DNA of 64,000 nt from Akkermansia muciniphila (GCA_945874145.1 CAMCFN010000010.1:1-64000); one strand, 5' to 3'; counted from the first letter of the stretch, positions 1 to 7,704 are shown. Made by a program: numbers and translations. Notes: a model not told the origin generated them from the letters alone.

Positions 1-86
1 ACGGCCAGCGGGAACGAGGGCGCGGCGTGGAGGTCGAGCACCTCACCCCGCGGGTGAGCTGCGACCGGGGCGATTTGCATTGGCAT
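1..86 (-). CDS. possible 5' end of an unidentified gene, cut by the window edge
   Basis: Reading leftward from an ATG ending at base 86 there is an open frame (MPMQIAPVAAHP...) that runs off the edge after 28 codons. A purine-rich stretch, read AATGGGG on the minus strand, lies just before the ATG and could be a ribosome binding site. It would be the gene downstream of queD on the same strand, after a gap of about 170 bases. The fragment is too short to assign a family. A second in-frame ATG sits two codons further in. It could equally be a chance open frame. Confidence 0.35.
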   Translation of the reverse strand, partial: MPMQIAPVAAHPRGEVLDLHAAPSFPLA

Positions 87-255
87 ACCCCATTCCAACA
101 GCCATTTGCCACCGCTGGCAACTCACCCAACTGCTTTTTCTAGGTTCAAGTAAAGCAACGCACATTTCGAGTGCGATGCCACGCAGTCGATGAGCCTCCT
201 GGTGTTTCAAGCTGAGTAGCATTTCGGATTACGCCCCAACCATCATCCCAGCGCA

Positions 256-618
256 TCAGTGCGCACGAAAAACGGCCTGCGCTGTGCAGGTCTCGGCCAC
301 GACCACTTCCGTGAGCATTGGCAAACCGGGCTTCAAGCGCTCCCAAATCCACACGGCGACATTCTCGCTGGTCGGGTTTTCGAGGCCGGGAATCTCGTTC
401 AAGTAATGGTGGTCGAGCTGCTCCCAAAGCGGTTTGAACGCGGCCTTGATGTCCGCGTAGTCCATCAGCCAGCCCAGCTTGGGATCGCACTCCCCAGCGA
501 TGACGATTTCAACCTTGAAGCTGTGCCCGTGCAGACGACGGCACTTGTGCGCCTCGGGCAGCAGCGGGAGGAGGTGGGCGGCTTCGAATTGAAAGGATTT
601 GCGGAGTTCCATCTTCAT
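256..618 (-). CDS. queD: 6-carboxy-5,6,7,8-tetrahydropterin synthase (QueD / PTPS family)
   Basis: QueD converts dihydroneopterin triphosphate to 6-carboxytetrahydropterin in the pathway to preQ0 and queuosine. The 120-residue protein has the usual length and layout: a zinc-binding His at about 15 (FEAAHLL), the catalytic Cys at about 26 in [11 protein letters not shown], and the HxH zinc pair at about 30 and 32. The central MDYADIK segment, the PTSENVA motif and the C-terminal EVVVAET strand are all typical of the family. No other queuosine gene (queC, queE, queF) is visible nearby. The second Met (residue 3) is an alternative start. The large plus-strand ORF over the same bases is an antisense shadow. 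Confidence 0.93.
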   Translation of the reverse strand: MKMELRKSFQFEAAHLLPLLPEAHKCRRLHGHSFKVEIVIAGECDPKLGWLMDYADIKAAFKPLWEQLDHHYLNEIPGLENPTSENVAVWIWERLKPGLPMLTEVVVAETCTAQAVFRAH

Positions 619-629
619 GAGTTCAGAAA

Positions 630-701
630 GTGATTAGTAATTAGTGTTTAGTGGCAGGAGCGATGACTGGTGGTTTGGACTAATCACTAAGCACTAATCA
701 C
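630..701. repeat. intergenic imperfect hairpin built from TTAGTG/CACTAA units
   Basis: The 5' arm GTGATTAGTAATTAGTG continuing into TTTAGT pairs with ACTAATCACTAAGCACTAATCAC at 679-701; about 20 of 23 positions are complementary. It fills most of the gap between luxC and queD. The core GTGATTAGTAATTAGTGAG is found again inside luxE at about 4357, so this is a dispersed repeat, not a unique terminator. No T-run follows either arm. Confidence 0.75.
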
Positions 702-708
702 TTCCAGT

Positions 709-2073
709 TCATTGTTCCCAGTCAGTCCATCTCACCAAGTCACCCATCAACGGTCTTCCGTCGTGCCGCCAGGTCAGTGGCGGGTTTTGCATCTGGCCCA
801 GCGGGCATAAGCGCGACGCACCCCAGCGGGCGAATTGTTTCGCGAGGGCCTCCAGTTCGTGCTCCTGAGCGCCCAGCCCCACAGTAGAGATATGATCGCG
901 CACCGGGTCCGCCCCGCGTAGCGCCTCGGCCACATCCAGCACGGGCTTCACGTAAATGAAGCGGTTCAAGCAGGACAGCGCGAACCGCGCCTCGGCCTCA
1001 TAAATCACGGTCCACGCGGTCGAGTTCGGACTGCACCAATGGCGCGTCTGGTCCGGCGCGTGCGCGGTGCGAACCTCGTAGATGGCCCGGCGCGCGGCAA
1101 TGTGCGCGGCGGTCTCGGTGGAAATCTTGCCGCGCGGCTCGCTGGCTTCACGGCGGGCCAGTTCCTCGGCAAGCTGGCCAGCGAACTGCAAGGCCGTCCC
1201 CGTGCCGTTGTCCTCGACGTAGAACACGTGCGGCGACAAGCACCCAAGCTGATCCCAGGCGACGACATCGGCGGCGGCGGCGGCGATGAGCTTCTTCGCC
1301 CGCCAGCCCAGAAAGGCATCGCGCGTGACATAGCCGAAGCTGACTTGGTGCCCATAACCCGCGAAGCGCACACGCGGCGGCAAAGCGCGGCGAACAGCTT
1401 CCACGGCTTCATCCGTGCCGGTGGCGGTGACCGCCGCGCATTGCTCGAAGAGGGCCTGCTCCAGCGCAGCGGAACCGCCGCGCCACTCCGCCATCTCAAT
1501 GCAGGCACCCAGCTTGGGCTCGCTGCCGTAAAGCGAGTGCAGGAAGACGCGCGGGAGAAACGAGCCGCCCCGCGAGCACTTGATGAACTGCGCCGAGCGC
1601 GTGAGCAGCCCGAGCACAATGGCCATGAACGCCGCGTTGGGCACATAGCCCGCAGTAATGTGGCCAACGAGTTCCGGCCCGGTGGCCAGCGCGGTGCGCC
1701 GGGTGCGGTTGTCGCTGCTGCTGGCACAAAAAGCATCAAGCCGCTGCGTGGTGCCCAACTCCTGCGCGAGCAGGGCTTCGAGATTCTCACCCGTGAGGTG
1801 GCGGAAGAAACCATCGAGTCCGGTGGCGATGGTCTGGGTGGAGAAGCCGGTGTGGGCCGGCCCCTCAGCCAGGGCAAACTTACGGTAAGGGTAGTCGGCT
1901 TCGAGCCAGTCCTCGCCGGTGCGCACGAGTGTGCGCAGGACGCTGGGCGTATCGCGCACCGCCAGGTAGTGCGCGCGGTTGCGCTTCAGTGACAAGCACG
2001 CCTCCGTGATCATCGCCGGCGAGAGCTCGGCTTCCGGCGGCAGGTCGGCGAGGAAGTAGTTGGGAAGCGTCAT
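709..2073 (-). CDS. luxC: LuxC-type fatty acyl-CoA/acyl-protein reductase
   Basis: LuxC-family enzymes reduce an activated fatty acyl group to an aldehyde with NADPH. In luminous bacteria LuxC works with the acyl-protein synthetase LuxE. The 454-residue protein has the family length and the active-site segment VAWDQLGCLSPHVFYVE, with the nucleophilic Cys at about 278, plus an aldehyde-dehydrogenase-like fold implied by GYGHQVSFGYVT and the C-terminal ...DRISTVGL-type segment (here DHISTVGL). It overlaps the upstream transpeptidase gene by four bases (ATGA), so the two are translationally coupled. luxE lies two genes upstream on the same strand. No luxA, luxB or luxD is present, so light production is not implied. 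The aldehyde product could feed lipid, wax or signal synthesis; that part is inference. Confidence 0.88.
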   Translation of the reverse strand: MTLPNYFLADLPPEAELSPAMITEACLSLKRNRAHYLAVRDTPSVLRTLVRTGEDWLEADYPYRKFALAEGPAHTGFSTQTIATGLDGFFRHLTGENLEALLAQELGTTQRLDAFCASSSDNRTRRTALATGPELVGHITAGYVPNAAFMAIVLGLLTRSAQFIKCSRGGSFLPRVFLHSLYGSEPKLGACIEMAEWRGGSAALEQALFEQCAAVTATGTDEAVEAVRRALPPRVRFAGYGHQVSFGYVTRDAFLGWRAKKLIAAAAADVVAWDQLGCLSPHVFYVEDNGTGTALQFAGQLAEELARREASEPRGKISTETAAHIAARRAIYEVRTAHAPDQTRHWCSPNSTAWTVIYEAEARFALSCLNRFIYVKPVLDVAEALRGADPVRDHISTVGLGAQEHELEALAKQFARWGASRLCPLGQMQNPPLTWRHDGRPLMGDLVRWTDWEQ

Positions 2074-2759
2074 GGCGTCGGCACGACGGCAAGGTTGGTT
2101 TGAATCTGCGAGTAAAGCTCTGAAACCCAGGCACGCAGACGGGCGTCCTTCGGCACGGATTTGCCTCGGCGGAAATCCACAGGCGCCAGAATCACTGTGA
2201 TATTCTTCAGCCCGGTGTCAGCCGCCAGCACAAACAAATCTTCCGCCGCCTCGTCGCCCATCGCGAGACAGCCGATTGAGACGTTGCTGCCGTGGATCAT
2301 GATGTCGCCGCCGAGCTTTTCACGACCATCGAGGCGGGCTTTCGCTCGGTCGAAAGCATTTGGGTAGCCGACACGTAGTGAGAGGTGGAAGCGGCTGTTG
2401 GGGTTGAGCGACTCGACGGTATAAATGCCCTCCGGAACCTGCCGGTCGCCCTCGCGCAGCTTGGGACCTAGTTCACCGCTGGCACCCTGCACTCGGTAGT
2501 CGCGCACGAGGCGCAGTCGGCCGTCAGTGCCGGCGGCGTGGAGTTCCAGCCGACGTTCGTCCTTGATGCCGACCAGCACTAGACGGGCAGGCGGATAGAC
2601 GACGGCTGCTTTCTTGAAGTGCGGCTCCAATCGGGCTCGCGCCGCTAGGCCGTATGCTTTCAAGCGCTCTTCAACGGTCCGCTTCGTGAGCGAGGCAGCC
2701 GCGTATGCCGACAGTAGGACCAGCGCGAGGCTCCCGAAAATCAGCAGGCGTGATTTCAT
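2070..2759 (-). CDS. L,D-transpeptidase family protein (YkuD domain), membrane-anchored or exported
   Basis: YkuD-fold enzymes form 3-3 cross-links in peptidoglycan or attach proteins to it. Residues 1-24 form a hydrophobic signal or anchor (LLIFGSLALVLLSAYAA). The catalytic signature is clear at about 156-168: HGSNVSIGCLAMG, with the His and the nucleophilic Cys164 of the HG(x)SxGC motif. The middle region (VPEGIYTVESLNPNSRFHLS) matches the YafK-like branch of the family. It overlaps the MFS gene upstream and luxC downstream by four bases each, so it is a true operon member. Why a wall enzyme sits in a luxCE cluster is unknown; a role in envelope modification is a guess. Confidence 0.85.
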   Translation of the reverse strand: MKSRLLIFGSLALVLLSAYAAASLTKRTVEERLKAYGLAARARLEPHFKKAAVVYPPARLVLVGIKDERRLELHAAGTDGRLRLVRDYRVQGASGELGPKLREGDRQVPEGIYTVESLNPNSRFHLSLRVGYPNAFDRAKARLDGREKLGGDIMIHGSNVSIGCLAMGDEAAEDLFVLAADTGLKNITVILAPVDFRRGKSVPKDARLRAWVSELYSQIQTNLAVVPTP

Positions 2760-4009
2760 GGCTGGTGAGAGTGTTCCCGTTTCCGGATTTCACGCAAGCA
2801 AAGCAGACCCGGCAGCGAGGCCAGCAGCAGCCCGGCCAGCAGCAGGTAGAAGCCGTGGTAACGCGCCGGCTCCGCCGCCGCCGCGCCAAGATGCTCGACC
2901 CAGCGGCCGGCAAACCAATGCGCGACGTTGCCCAGGATGCCGCCCACCGTGATGAACAGGCCAAAGACCCGCCCGCGCACGGCATCCGGCACCGACTCCA
3001 TCAACGCTGCCTCGACCATGGGGTAGCAACCCATGAAGAAGAAGCCATAGACGAGCAGCGCCGCCGTCAGCCCGCCGCGCGGGAGGTGCGGGAAGACGGC
3101 GATGACCACCGCCGCCAAGATCATCACACCCGCCGTCCAGCGCGTGCGCCCCCGATCACTGAGATGGCCGAAGAGCGGGTTGCTGATGACGCCCATCAAA
3201 AAGATGAGGCTGAGCGCCACCCCCGCCTCCTTGACCGTGAATCCGTGGGCCTTTTGCAGAAAGAGCGAGCCGAGGCTGCCCATGCTGTGCCCGGCAAAGT
3301 CGCGCAGGGCGAACGCCACGGCGGCGGCGAGGAAGATTAGCCACAGGGCGGAGGACGGAAAGAGAGGGTTTCCCGCAGATTCAAGACGACCGCAGATTTC
3401 CTTTTCCACAATCTGCGGCCGCCGTGAATCTGCGGGAGAGTTCGTTTCTCCCTCCGCCAGCCACGCGAAGGCTCCAGCGGCGAAGATGCCCAGCACGCCG
3501 AACTCCATGACCGGCGTGCGCCAGTCGCCGGATTGTGTTGCACGCCAACCAGCGTAAATCGGGCCCACGAAGAAGCCCGCGCCCGCGCCAATACCGATGA
3601 GTCCAAGCGCGCGACCTGTCGCCTCGGGATAAAGCCGGGCGACCATGGCGGTCGCCGCCGGGTGGAAACAACTTCCACCGATGGCCGCAACGACGACGCT
3701 TGCGAGCGCCGTTGCATAGTTCGGTGCCAGCGCCAGGCAGACGAAGCCGAGTGCGTTGATGAACAGGCCCCAGCCGAGCAGTTTCTTGCGGCTTACGCGA
3801 TCCGCCAGGATGCCGAGCGGATAACTCAGCCCGTAGTAAACGAGCATCATCACCGTCATCGGGAGCGTCGCCTGCTCCAGGCTGGAGAGCTTCAAGTCGC
3901 GCTGCATAGGCAGGTAGAGCGGCAGCAGCGCGACGTGATAGACATGCGTGAACGCGTGCAGGACGCCGAGAAGCCAGAGCGTGCGGACGCGATGTTGCGG
4001 GGCGTCCAT
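2756..4009 (-). CDS. major facilitator superfamily transporter with an in-frame repeat insertion
   Basis: This 417-residue membrane protein has about twelve hydrophobic segments, an N-terminal start close to TM1 (LWLLGVLHAFTHVYHVALLPLY) and the loop signature YPLGILADRVSRKK between TM2 and TM3. It resembles drug or metabolite exporters of the Fsr (fosmidomycin-resistance) type. Residues about 191-213 (NSPADSRRPQIVEKEICG...) are hydrophilic, unlike the rest, and are encoded by a DNA hairpin (3371-3437). They fall in the central cytoplasmic loop between TM6 and TM7, where MFS proteins tolerate extra sequence. It is coupled to the downstream transpeptidase gene by an ATGA overlap. The substrate is unknown; export of a product of the lux-type reductase is only a context-based idea. 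Confidence 0.85.
   Translation of the reverse strand: MDAPQHRVRTLWLLGVLHAFTHVYHVALLPLYLPMQRDLKLSSLEQATLPMTVMMLVYYGLSYPLGILADRVSRKKLLGWGLFINALGFVCLALAPNYATALASVVVAAIGGSCFHPAATAMVARLYPEATGRALGLIGIGAGAGFFVGPIYAGWRATQSGDWRTPVMEFGVLGIFAAGAFAWLAEGETNSPADSRRPQIVEKEICGRLESAGNPLFPSSALWLIFLAAAVAFALRDFAGHSMGSLGSLFLQKAHGFTVKEAGVALSLIFLMGVISNPLFGHLSDRGRTRWTAGVMILAAVVIAVFPHLPRGGLTAALLVYGFFFMGCYPMVEAALMESVPDAVRGRVFGLFITVGGILGNVAHWFAGRWVEHLGAAAAEPARYHGFYLLLAGLLLASLPGLLCLREIRKREHSHQP
3371..3437. repeat. hairpin repeat inserted in frame in the MFS gene
   Basis: TCCCGCAGATTCA (3371-3383) is the exact reverse complement of TGAATCTGCGGGA (3425-3437). A second inner pair, CCGCAGATT (3390-3398) and AATCTGCGG (3410-3418), extends the stem. 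The whole 67-base unit is translated as a hydrophilic patch in a membrane protein, as expected for a palindromic element that landed in a loop-encoding part of the gene. Confidence 0.85.
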
Positions 4010-4030
4010 GGCTCAGGTTTTCAACCGGGA

Positions 4031-4116
4031 AGGAACACGAAGGGACACGAATGAAGGGCACACGGCAGCGGCGGTGTAGGCATCCCATTCGTGTTGATTG
4101 GTGTCCATTCGTGGTT
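4031..4116. repeat. imperfect inverted repeat of CATTCGTG units between luxE and the MFS gene
   Basis: The gap between luxE (ends 4120) and the MFS gene (starts 4009) holds AGGAACACGAAGGGACACGA followed after about 35 bases by CATTCGTGTTGATTGGTGTC and CATTCGTGG. The two halves are imperfect reverse complements. The unit has the look of a dispersed short repeat and makes the luxE-MFS link less tight than the ATGA overlaps that follow. No T-run suggests a terminator. Confidence 0.6.
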
Positions 4117-4119
4117 GTC

Positions 4120-5295
4120 TCAGGCGGCCAGGAGCGAGCAGCCGCGCGCCTCGGTTTGCGCGGCCCGACCGAGCAGTTCGAAGCCGTCGCCGCGCCGCAC
4201 GGCCAGGTCTTCCGTTTGAATCGCCATCACCGAGCGCACATTGGCGAGGTCGAAGAGGCGGAGCAAGCCGGTCTTGCCCTCGGCGACTTCTCGGCCGGTT
4301 TCGGGCGAGACAACCAGCGCGCGGCACCACGGGGGGAAGCGAAAGGGAAGTGAGCAGTGATTAGTAATTAGTGAGTAGGCCTGGGAACTCAGCTCGCTCA
4401 TGCCGTATTCGCAAACGATGAACTCAGGCGGCACGCCAAGGCGCGATGTGAGGAGTGCGTGCAACTCCACCTTCGGCAACTCGCGCGAGCGGCCCTTGTA
4501 ACCGCCCGTTTCCATCACCCGCGAGCCGGGCGGCAGGGCGAGCGCAAGCCCGAGCCGCTCCAGCTCATCGAGCAGGTGAACGAACATGAACGCAGTGCCC
4601 AGCAGCACGACCGGCTCGCCGGCGGACTCTGCTGCGCGCAATGCGCCCAGTGCGGCAGTGGCGTCGAGTTGCCAATCCTTGCTCGCGCCCACTGTGGCGA
4701 AAAACTGCGAGCCGGATCCGCCAAACCCCGCGCTCACACACGCGAACATGTGGACCAGCGAGGAGTGCGGCGAAAGCTGCGGCGGCGGCGCGAGGCAGAG
4801 AAGCCGTGCCGGCAACTTCCAGTCGCCGCCCGGGGCGTTCCTTCCGCCGGACGCACTCGTGCAGTTGGACGCGACGGACGGCGGCTGGAAGCCGCCGGCA
4901 CGGCCGAGCACATGCCGCGCAAACCACGGCAGCAGCGAAGCTTCATAAACTGCCAGCGATTCAGCGTTATGAAAGTGGCGGCTGGGCCGGTGCTCCGTCG
5001 TTCCGCTGGAGTGGAAGACAGTGGTGCGCTCCGTCGGGGCGAGACTCGACAGTTCAAGCTCCTTGAAAGCCGTGGTGGGCATGGCGGGAATGTCCCGCCA
5101 ATCAGCGAGCGAACCGGGCGTGATCCCACGCGCGACACAAAGCCGCTGGAAGTCCGGGACGGCGGCAAACTGCAACGCGAAGAGCGACCGGGCCAACGCG
5201 CCGAACGCCTCGGTTGCGGGCACAGTTCTCCCCGCGCGTTCAATGAACGCGATCAAACAGCGCGAGTAGTCGGCGAAAGATGACGGTGTCGTCAT
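4120..5295 (-). CDS. luxE: LuxE-type acyl-protein synthetase with two repeat-derived insertions
   Basis: LuxE activates a fatty acid with ATP and holds it as an acyl-enzyme before passing it to LuxC. The 391-residue protein shows the adenylate-forming loop HSSGTTEHRPSRH (about 95-107), the conserved CEYGMSELSSQ segment and FDLANVRSVMAIQTEDLA. The C-terminal EARGCSL has a Cys at about 386 that matches the position of the acyl-accepting Cys near the LuxE C-terminus. Two parts look foreign: about residues 131-164 (GGFQPPSVASNC...), encoded by a GC-rich hairpin, and about 306-313 (SLITNHCS), encoded by a copy of the repeat found at 630. Both sit in variable regions and leave the motifs intact, so the enzyme may still work. 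It is the first gene of the luxE-MFS-transpeptidase-luxC cluster. Confidence 0.85.
   Translation of the reverse strand: MTTPSSFADYSRCLIAFIERAGRTVPATEAFGALARSLFALQFAAVPDFQRLCVARGITPGSLADWRDIPAMPTTAFKELELSSLAPTERTTVFHSSGTTEHRPSRHFHNAESLAVYEASLLPWFARHVLGRAGGFQPPSVASNCTSASGGRNAPGGDWKLPARLLCLAPPPQLSPHSSLVHMFACVSAGFGGSGSQFFATVGASKDWQLDATAALGALRAAESAGEPVVLLGTAFMFVHLLDELERLGLALALPPGSRVMETGGYKGRSRELPKVELHALLTSRLGVPPEFIVCEYGMSELSSQAYSLITNHCSLPFRFPPWCRALVVSPETGREVAEGKTGLLRLFDLANVRSVMAIQTEDLAVRRGDGFELLGRAAQTEARGCSLLAA
4357..4378. repeat. GTGATTAGTAATTAGTGAG repeat copy inside luxE
   Basis: Bases 4357-4375 repeat the 5' arm of the intergenic hairpin at 630-652 almost exactly. Here only one arm is present and it is read in frame on the minus strand as part of SLITNHCS. 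Finding the same string both between genes and within a coding sequence of the same cluster shows that it is dispersed. Confidence 0.75.
4803..4904. repeat. GC-rich hairpin repeat inside luxE
   Basis: GCCGTGCCGGCAACTTCCAG (from 4803) pairs with CTGGAAGCCGCCGGCACGGC (ending 4904); about 26 of 30 arm positions are complementary when the arms are extended inward. The 102 bases are read through in luxE. A smaller element with the same GCCGCCGGCA core lies between lemA and ubiE at 35830. Confidence 0.8.
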
Positions 5296-5427
5296 GCGGT
5301 TTTAGAAGCTGGTGAGCCGCGACAGCGGGGCGGAAGTTCCCCAGTTCGGAGGCCCGTGTCGAGTGCGAACTCGCGCGGCAGGGCAGGCGGCTGAAACCAT
5401 TCCCGTGCCCGGCCCGTCTCCGATTCC

Positions 5428-6108
5428 ATGCTGCCACACAAGCTCCTCCTTCTCCTCGCCGCCTTCACTTTGGTCTCTGCCGCCTCTGCCGCCGACAAGG
5501 TGGCCGAGCTCACCACAACGATGAGCGAGCGCGGCAAACTGCTGTTCAGCGATGACTTTTCCGGGGAAGCGCCCAAGACCGAGTGGGGCCAGGTGAAAGG
5601 CAAGTGGACGCTCGCGAACGGGGCGCTGCGCGGCACGGAAGTGGAGACCGACAACCACGCCGCCGTCACGCGCAACCGGGTGACCTACCGCAACGCCGTG
5701 TTTCAATTCACCTTCAAGCTCGACGGCTGCAAGACCGCGAGCCTCTCGCTGAACAACCAGCAGGGCCACGTGGGCCGGGTGATCCTCACCGGGAAGGATT
5801 TCACCGTTCAGCGCGACAAGCCGAGCAAGAAGAGCGAAGAGAAGCCGGCCAAGCTCAGCGTGAAGGAGGTCAAACTGGCGGACGGACAGTGGCACACCTT
5901 GCTGGTCGAGGTGGTGGGCGACCGGATGCTGGCGAAGCTGGACGACAAAGTGGTGGCGTTTGGCGAGCACGCCGGACTGGACACGGAAAAGAAGGATTTC
6001 GGGTTCACGGTCTCGGGCAGCAGCCTGCTCGTGGAGAATGTGCAAGTCTGGGAGGCGGTGCCAAAGAAGAACTTCGACAAGAAGAAGCTCGTCGCAGCGC
6101 AAAACTAG
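5428..6108 (+). CDS. secreted jelly-roll (DUF1080/LamG-like) protein
   Basis: The 226-residue protein starts with a classical signal peptide (LLLLLAAFTLVSAASAA). The mature part begins with LLFSDDFSGE and continues with beta-strand-rich sequence (WTLANGALRGTE, VFQFTFKLDG, WHTLLVEVVGDRMLAKLDD, GFTVSGSSLLVENVQVWE). This layout matches concanavalin-type jelly-roll domains of the DUF1080/LamG group, which in these phyla occur in secreted sugar-binding or 3-keto-glycoside-processing proteins. It lacks the long loops of the full-length DUF1080 proteins at 23.6-25 kb. It stands alone, divergent from luxE and followed by a small Cys-rich secreted protein. Substrate unknown. Confidence 0.8.
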   Translation: MLPHKLLLLLAAFTLVSAASAADKVAELTTTMSERGKLLFSDDFSGEAPKTEWGQVKGKWTLANGALRGTEVETDNHAAVTRNRVTYRNAVFQFTFKLDGCKTASLSLNNQQGHVGRVILTGKDFTVQRDKPSKKSEEKPAKLSVKEVKLADGQWHTLLVEVVGDRMLAKLDDKVVAFGEHAGLDTEKKDFGFTVSGSSLLVENVQVWEAVPKKNFDKKKLVAAQN

Positions 6109-6224
6109 ACCGCAGCGGTGTCCAGATACTACACCGCAATTACCGGTCAGCCCTGGCCAAAAAAGGGGGAGCGCGATGGGTGGCGGGCAGGTTGACTGAC
6201 GCCAGCTTAACGCAATCAACATCC

Positions 6225-6566
6225 ATGAAAAAACTCCTCCTTACCGGTCTCACCATCGCAGTCGTCGCCATCGGCCTGGTGTTTAACGCCAGCGCGGAAA
6301 GCAAAGGCAAATCCCTCACCCTCTCCGGCAAGGGCTGTTGCGCGAAATGCTGCCTGAAGGAGACGGAGAGCTGCCAGAATGTCCTGACGGTGGAAAAGGA
6401 CGGCAAGAAGACGAAGTATTACCTCGTGCAGAACGACGTGAGCAAAGGCTTCCACAGCCAGATTTGCGAGACCGTGAAGGACATCACCGTCACCGGCACC
6501 TGCAAGAAGGTCGGCGACAAGCTTGAGGTGACGGCCGAGAAGATCGACCTCGCCAAGAAGAAGTGA
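6225..6566 (+). CDS. small secreted Cys-rich protein (DUF6370-like)
   Basis: The ORF track gives 5583-6566, but the first 640 bases of that frame overlap the preceding gene. The real start is the ATG at 6225, which begins a good signal peptide (KKLLLTGLTIAVVAIGLVFNASA). The 113-residue protein has a mature region of about 89 residues with a CCAKC cluster at about 38-43 and further Cys at about 50, 81 and 93, followed by alternating strands (DITVTGTCKKVGDKLEVTAEKI). The pattern recalls DUF6370 proteins of planctomycetes and verrucomicrobia; the function is unknown. The Cys cluster suggests metal binding or disulfides in the periplasm. It ends just before a long hairpin with a T-run. Confidence 0.8.
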   Translation: MKKLLLTGLTIAVVAIGLVFNASAESKGKSLTLSGKGCCAKCCLKETESCQNVLTVEKDGKKTKYYLVQNDVSKGFHSQICETVKDITVTGTCKKVGDKLEVTAEKIDLAKKK

Positions 6567-6624
6567 TTTTCGCGGACGGCTGGGTAATGGGTTTCCGAGC
6601 CGTTCGCGCGATGGGTAGCAGGGT

Positions 6625-6698
6625 GCAAGGCACTCCTGTAAGTCGGCGCGGTTTTCCATTCTGCCGCTGCCGATTTTCAAGGGGTGCCTTGCTTTTTT
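6625..6698 (+). terminator. long hairpin followed by T6, between convergent genes
   Basis: GCAAGGCACTCCT (6625-6637) pairs with AGGGGTGCCTTGC (6680-6692) with one G-T type mismatch. A second inner stem (AGTCGGC with GCCGATT) makes the hairpin nearly continuous. TTTTTT follows directly. It probably ends transcription from the small Cys-rich gene, and the long arms resemble the dispersed palindromes elsewhere in the window. Confidence 0.75.
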
Positions 6699-6714
6699 CC
6701 TTGGAGAACCAGCG

Positions 6715-7704
6715 CTACCTGGCCCCGCGATACAGCGGGCTGCCCGCGATGCGGGTGGGCAGGCTCAGGAGCAACCGCCCACAGGTGACATAGAGCGTGC
6801 GCCCGTCAGGACCGCCAAAGGCACAATTGGTGAGGGTGTCCTCCGGCGTTTCGACGAAGGCCACCAGCTTGCCCGCCGGCGTGAGCACATGCATGCCCGG
6901 GCGGGTGTCGAGCGTCTCGCTGGTGCCACGCGTCTTGTGCAGGCCGGCGGCCACATAGAGGTTGCCGGCCATGTCCACGCGCATGCCATCGCCACTGCGG
7001 CCCGGGTAGAAAGTATGGAGCACCCGGGGCTTGGCCACCAAACCGTCCGCCTGCAAATCATAGGCGCGGATGACGCGTGAGCGATTCGTGCGGCCATCGG
7101 ATTCGACGAGGTAGAATGTGCGGTTGTCCGGCGTCACCGCGAGGCCATTGGGCATGTCAATGGCCGGAGCCGCGAGAATCCGGGCAACCTTGCCATCCGG
7201 GTCGATGCGATAGACCGCGTTGACGTTGCCGGTGGCAGGATTGGTATTCGCCAGCCGCGAGGTGAAGTAAATGCGTTCGCGGCCATCCACGCAGACGTCA
7301 TTCGGTCCCCCGAGAGGGAAGCCGTTGAACTGGTCGCAGAGCACCGTGATCGCCCCGGTCTTGAGATCCGTGCGGGTGACGCGGCCCTGCTTGCCGTCCG
7401 CCGCCTCGCACGCGAGCAACCGACCTTGACGATCAAAGGCCAGCCCGTTCGCCCCGTTGCTGGGTTTGCGAAGGGTGGAGAGGCGTTGGGTTGCAGGCTC
7501 CCATTTGAGAATCTCCCCGGTGTTGGTGAAGAAGACGTTGCCGTCAGCATCCACTGCCGGGCCTTCGGTGAAGTTCTTCGTGCCCGGAAGGGTCGTCTCG
7601 ATCCGCACCGCGCCGAGATAACTGGCGGTGTCGAGACCGCCGTAACGATCGGCCGCCATGGCCAGTGGGGCGACAAGGAACATAGCAAGCAGCAGATGAT
7701 TCAT
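6715..7704 (-). CDS. secreted SMP-30/gluconolactonase-like six-bladed propeller protein
   Basis: SMP-30 proteins hydrolyse sugar lactones with a bound divalent metal. The ORF-track start (7854) adds 50 residues of unlikely Pro/Arg-rich sequence. The ATG ending at 7704 gives 329 residues with a signal peptide (MNHLLLAMFLVAPLAMAA). Family features: FTEGPAVDADGNVFFTN with the metal-binding Glu, GGPNDVCVDGRERIYFTS with the Asn-Asp pair, DMPNGLAVTPDNRTFYLVES, and SGDGMRVDMAGNLYVAAG. It is convergent with the small Cys-rich gene and divergent from the exosortase gene. Likely periplasmic and active on a sugar lactone; the substrate is unknown. Confidence 0.85.
   Translation of the reverse strand: MNHLLLAMFLVAPLAMAADRYGGLDTASYLGAVRIETTLPGTKNFTEGPAVDADGNVFFTNTGEILKWEPATQRLSTLRKPSNGANGLAFDRQGRLLACEAADGKQGRVTRTDLKTGAITVLCDQFNGFPLGGPNDVCVDGRERIYFTSRLANTNPATGNVNAVYRIDPDGKVARILAAPAIDMPNGLAVTPDNRTFYLVESDGRTNRSRVIRAYDLQADGLVAKPRVLHTFYPGRSGDGMRVDMAGNLYVAAGLHKTRGTSETLDTRPGMHVLTPAGKLVAFVETPEDTLTNCAFGGPDGRTLYVTCGRLLLSLPTRIAGSPLYRGAR

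Noticed and set aside
709-5295. bioluminescence operon
   Set aside because: No luxA, luxB or luxD homologue is present; only the reductase and synthetase parts are.
5583-6224. N-terminal part of the 327-codon track ORF
   Set aside because: It overlaps the preceding secreted gene in another frame; the signal peptide at 6225 marks the true start of the small Cys-rich protein.
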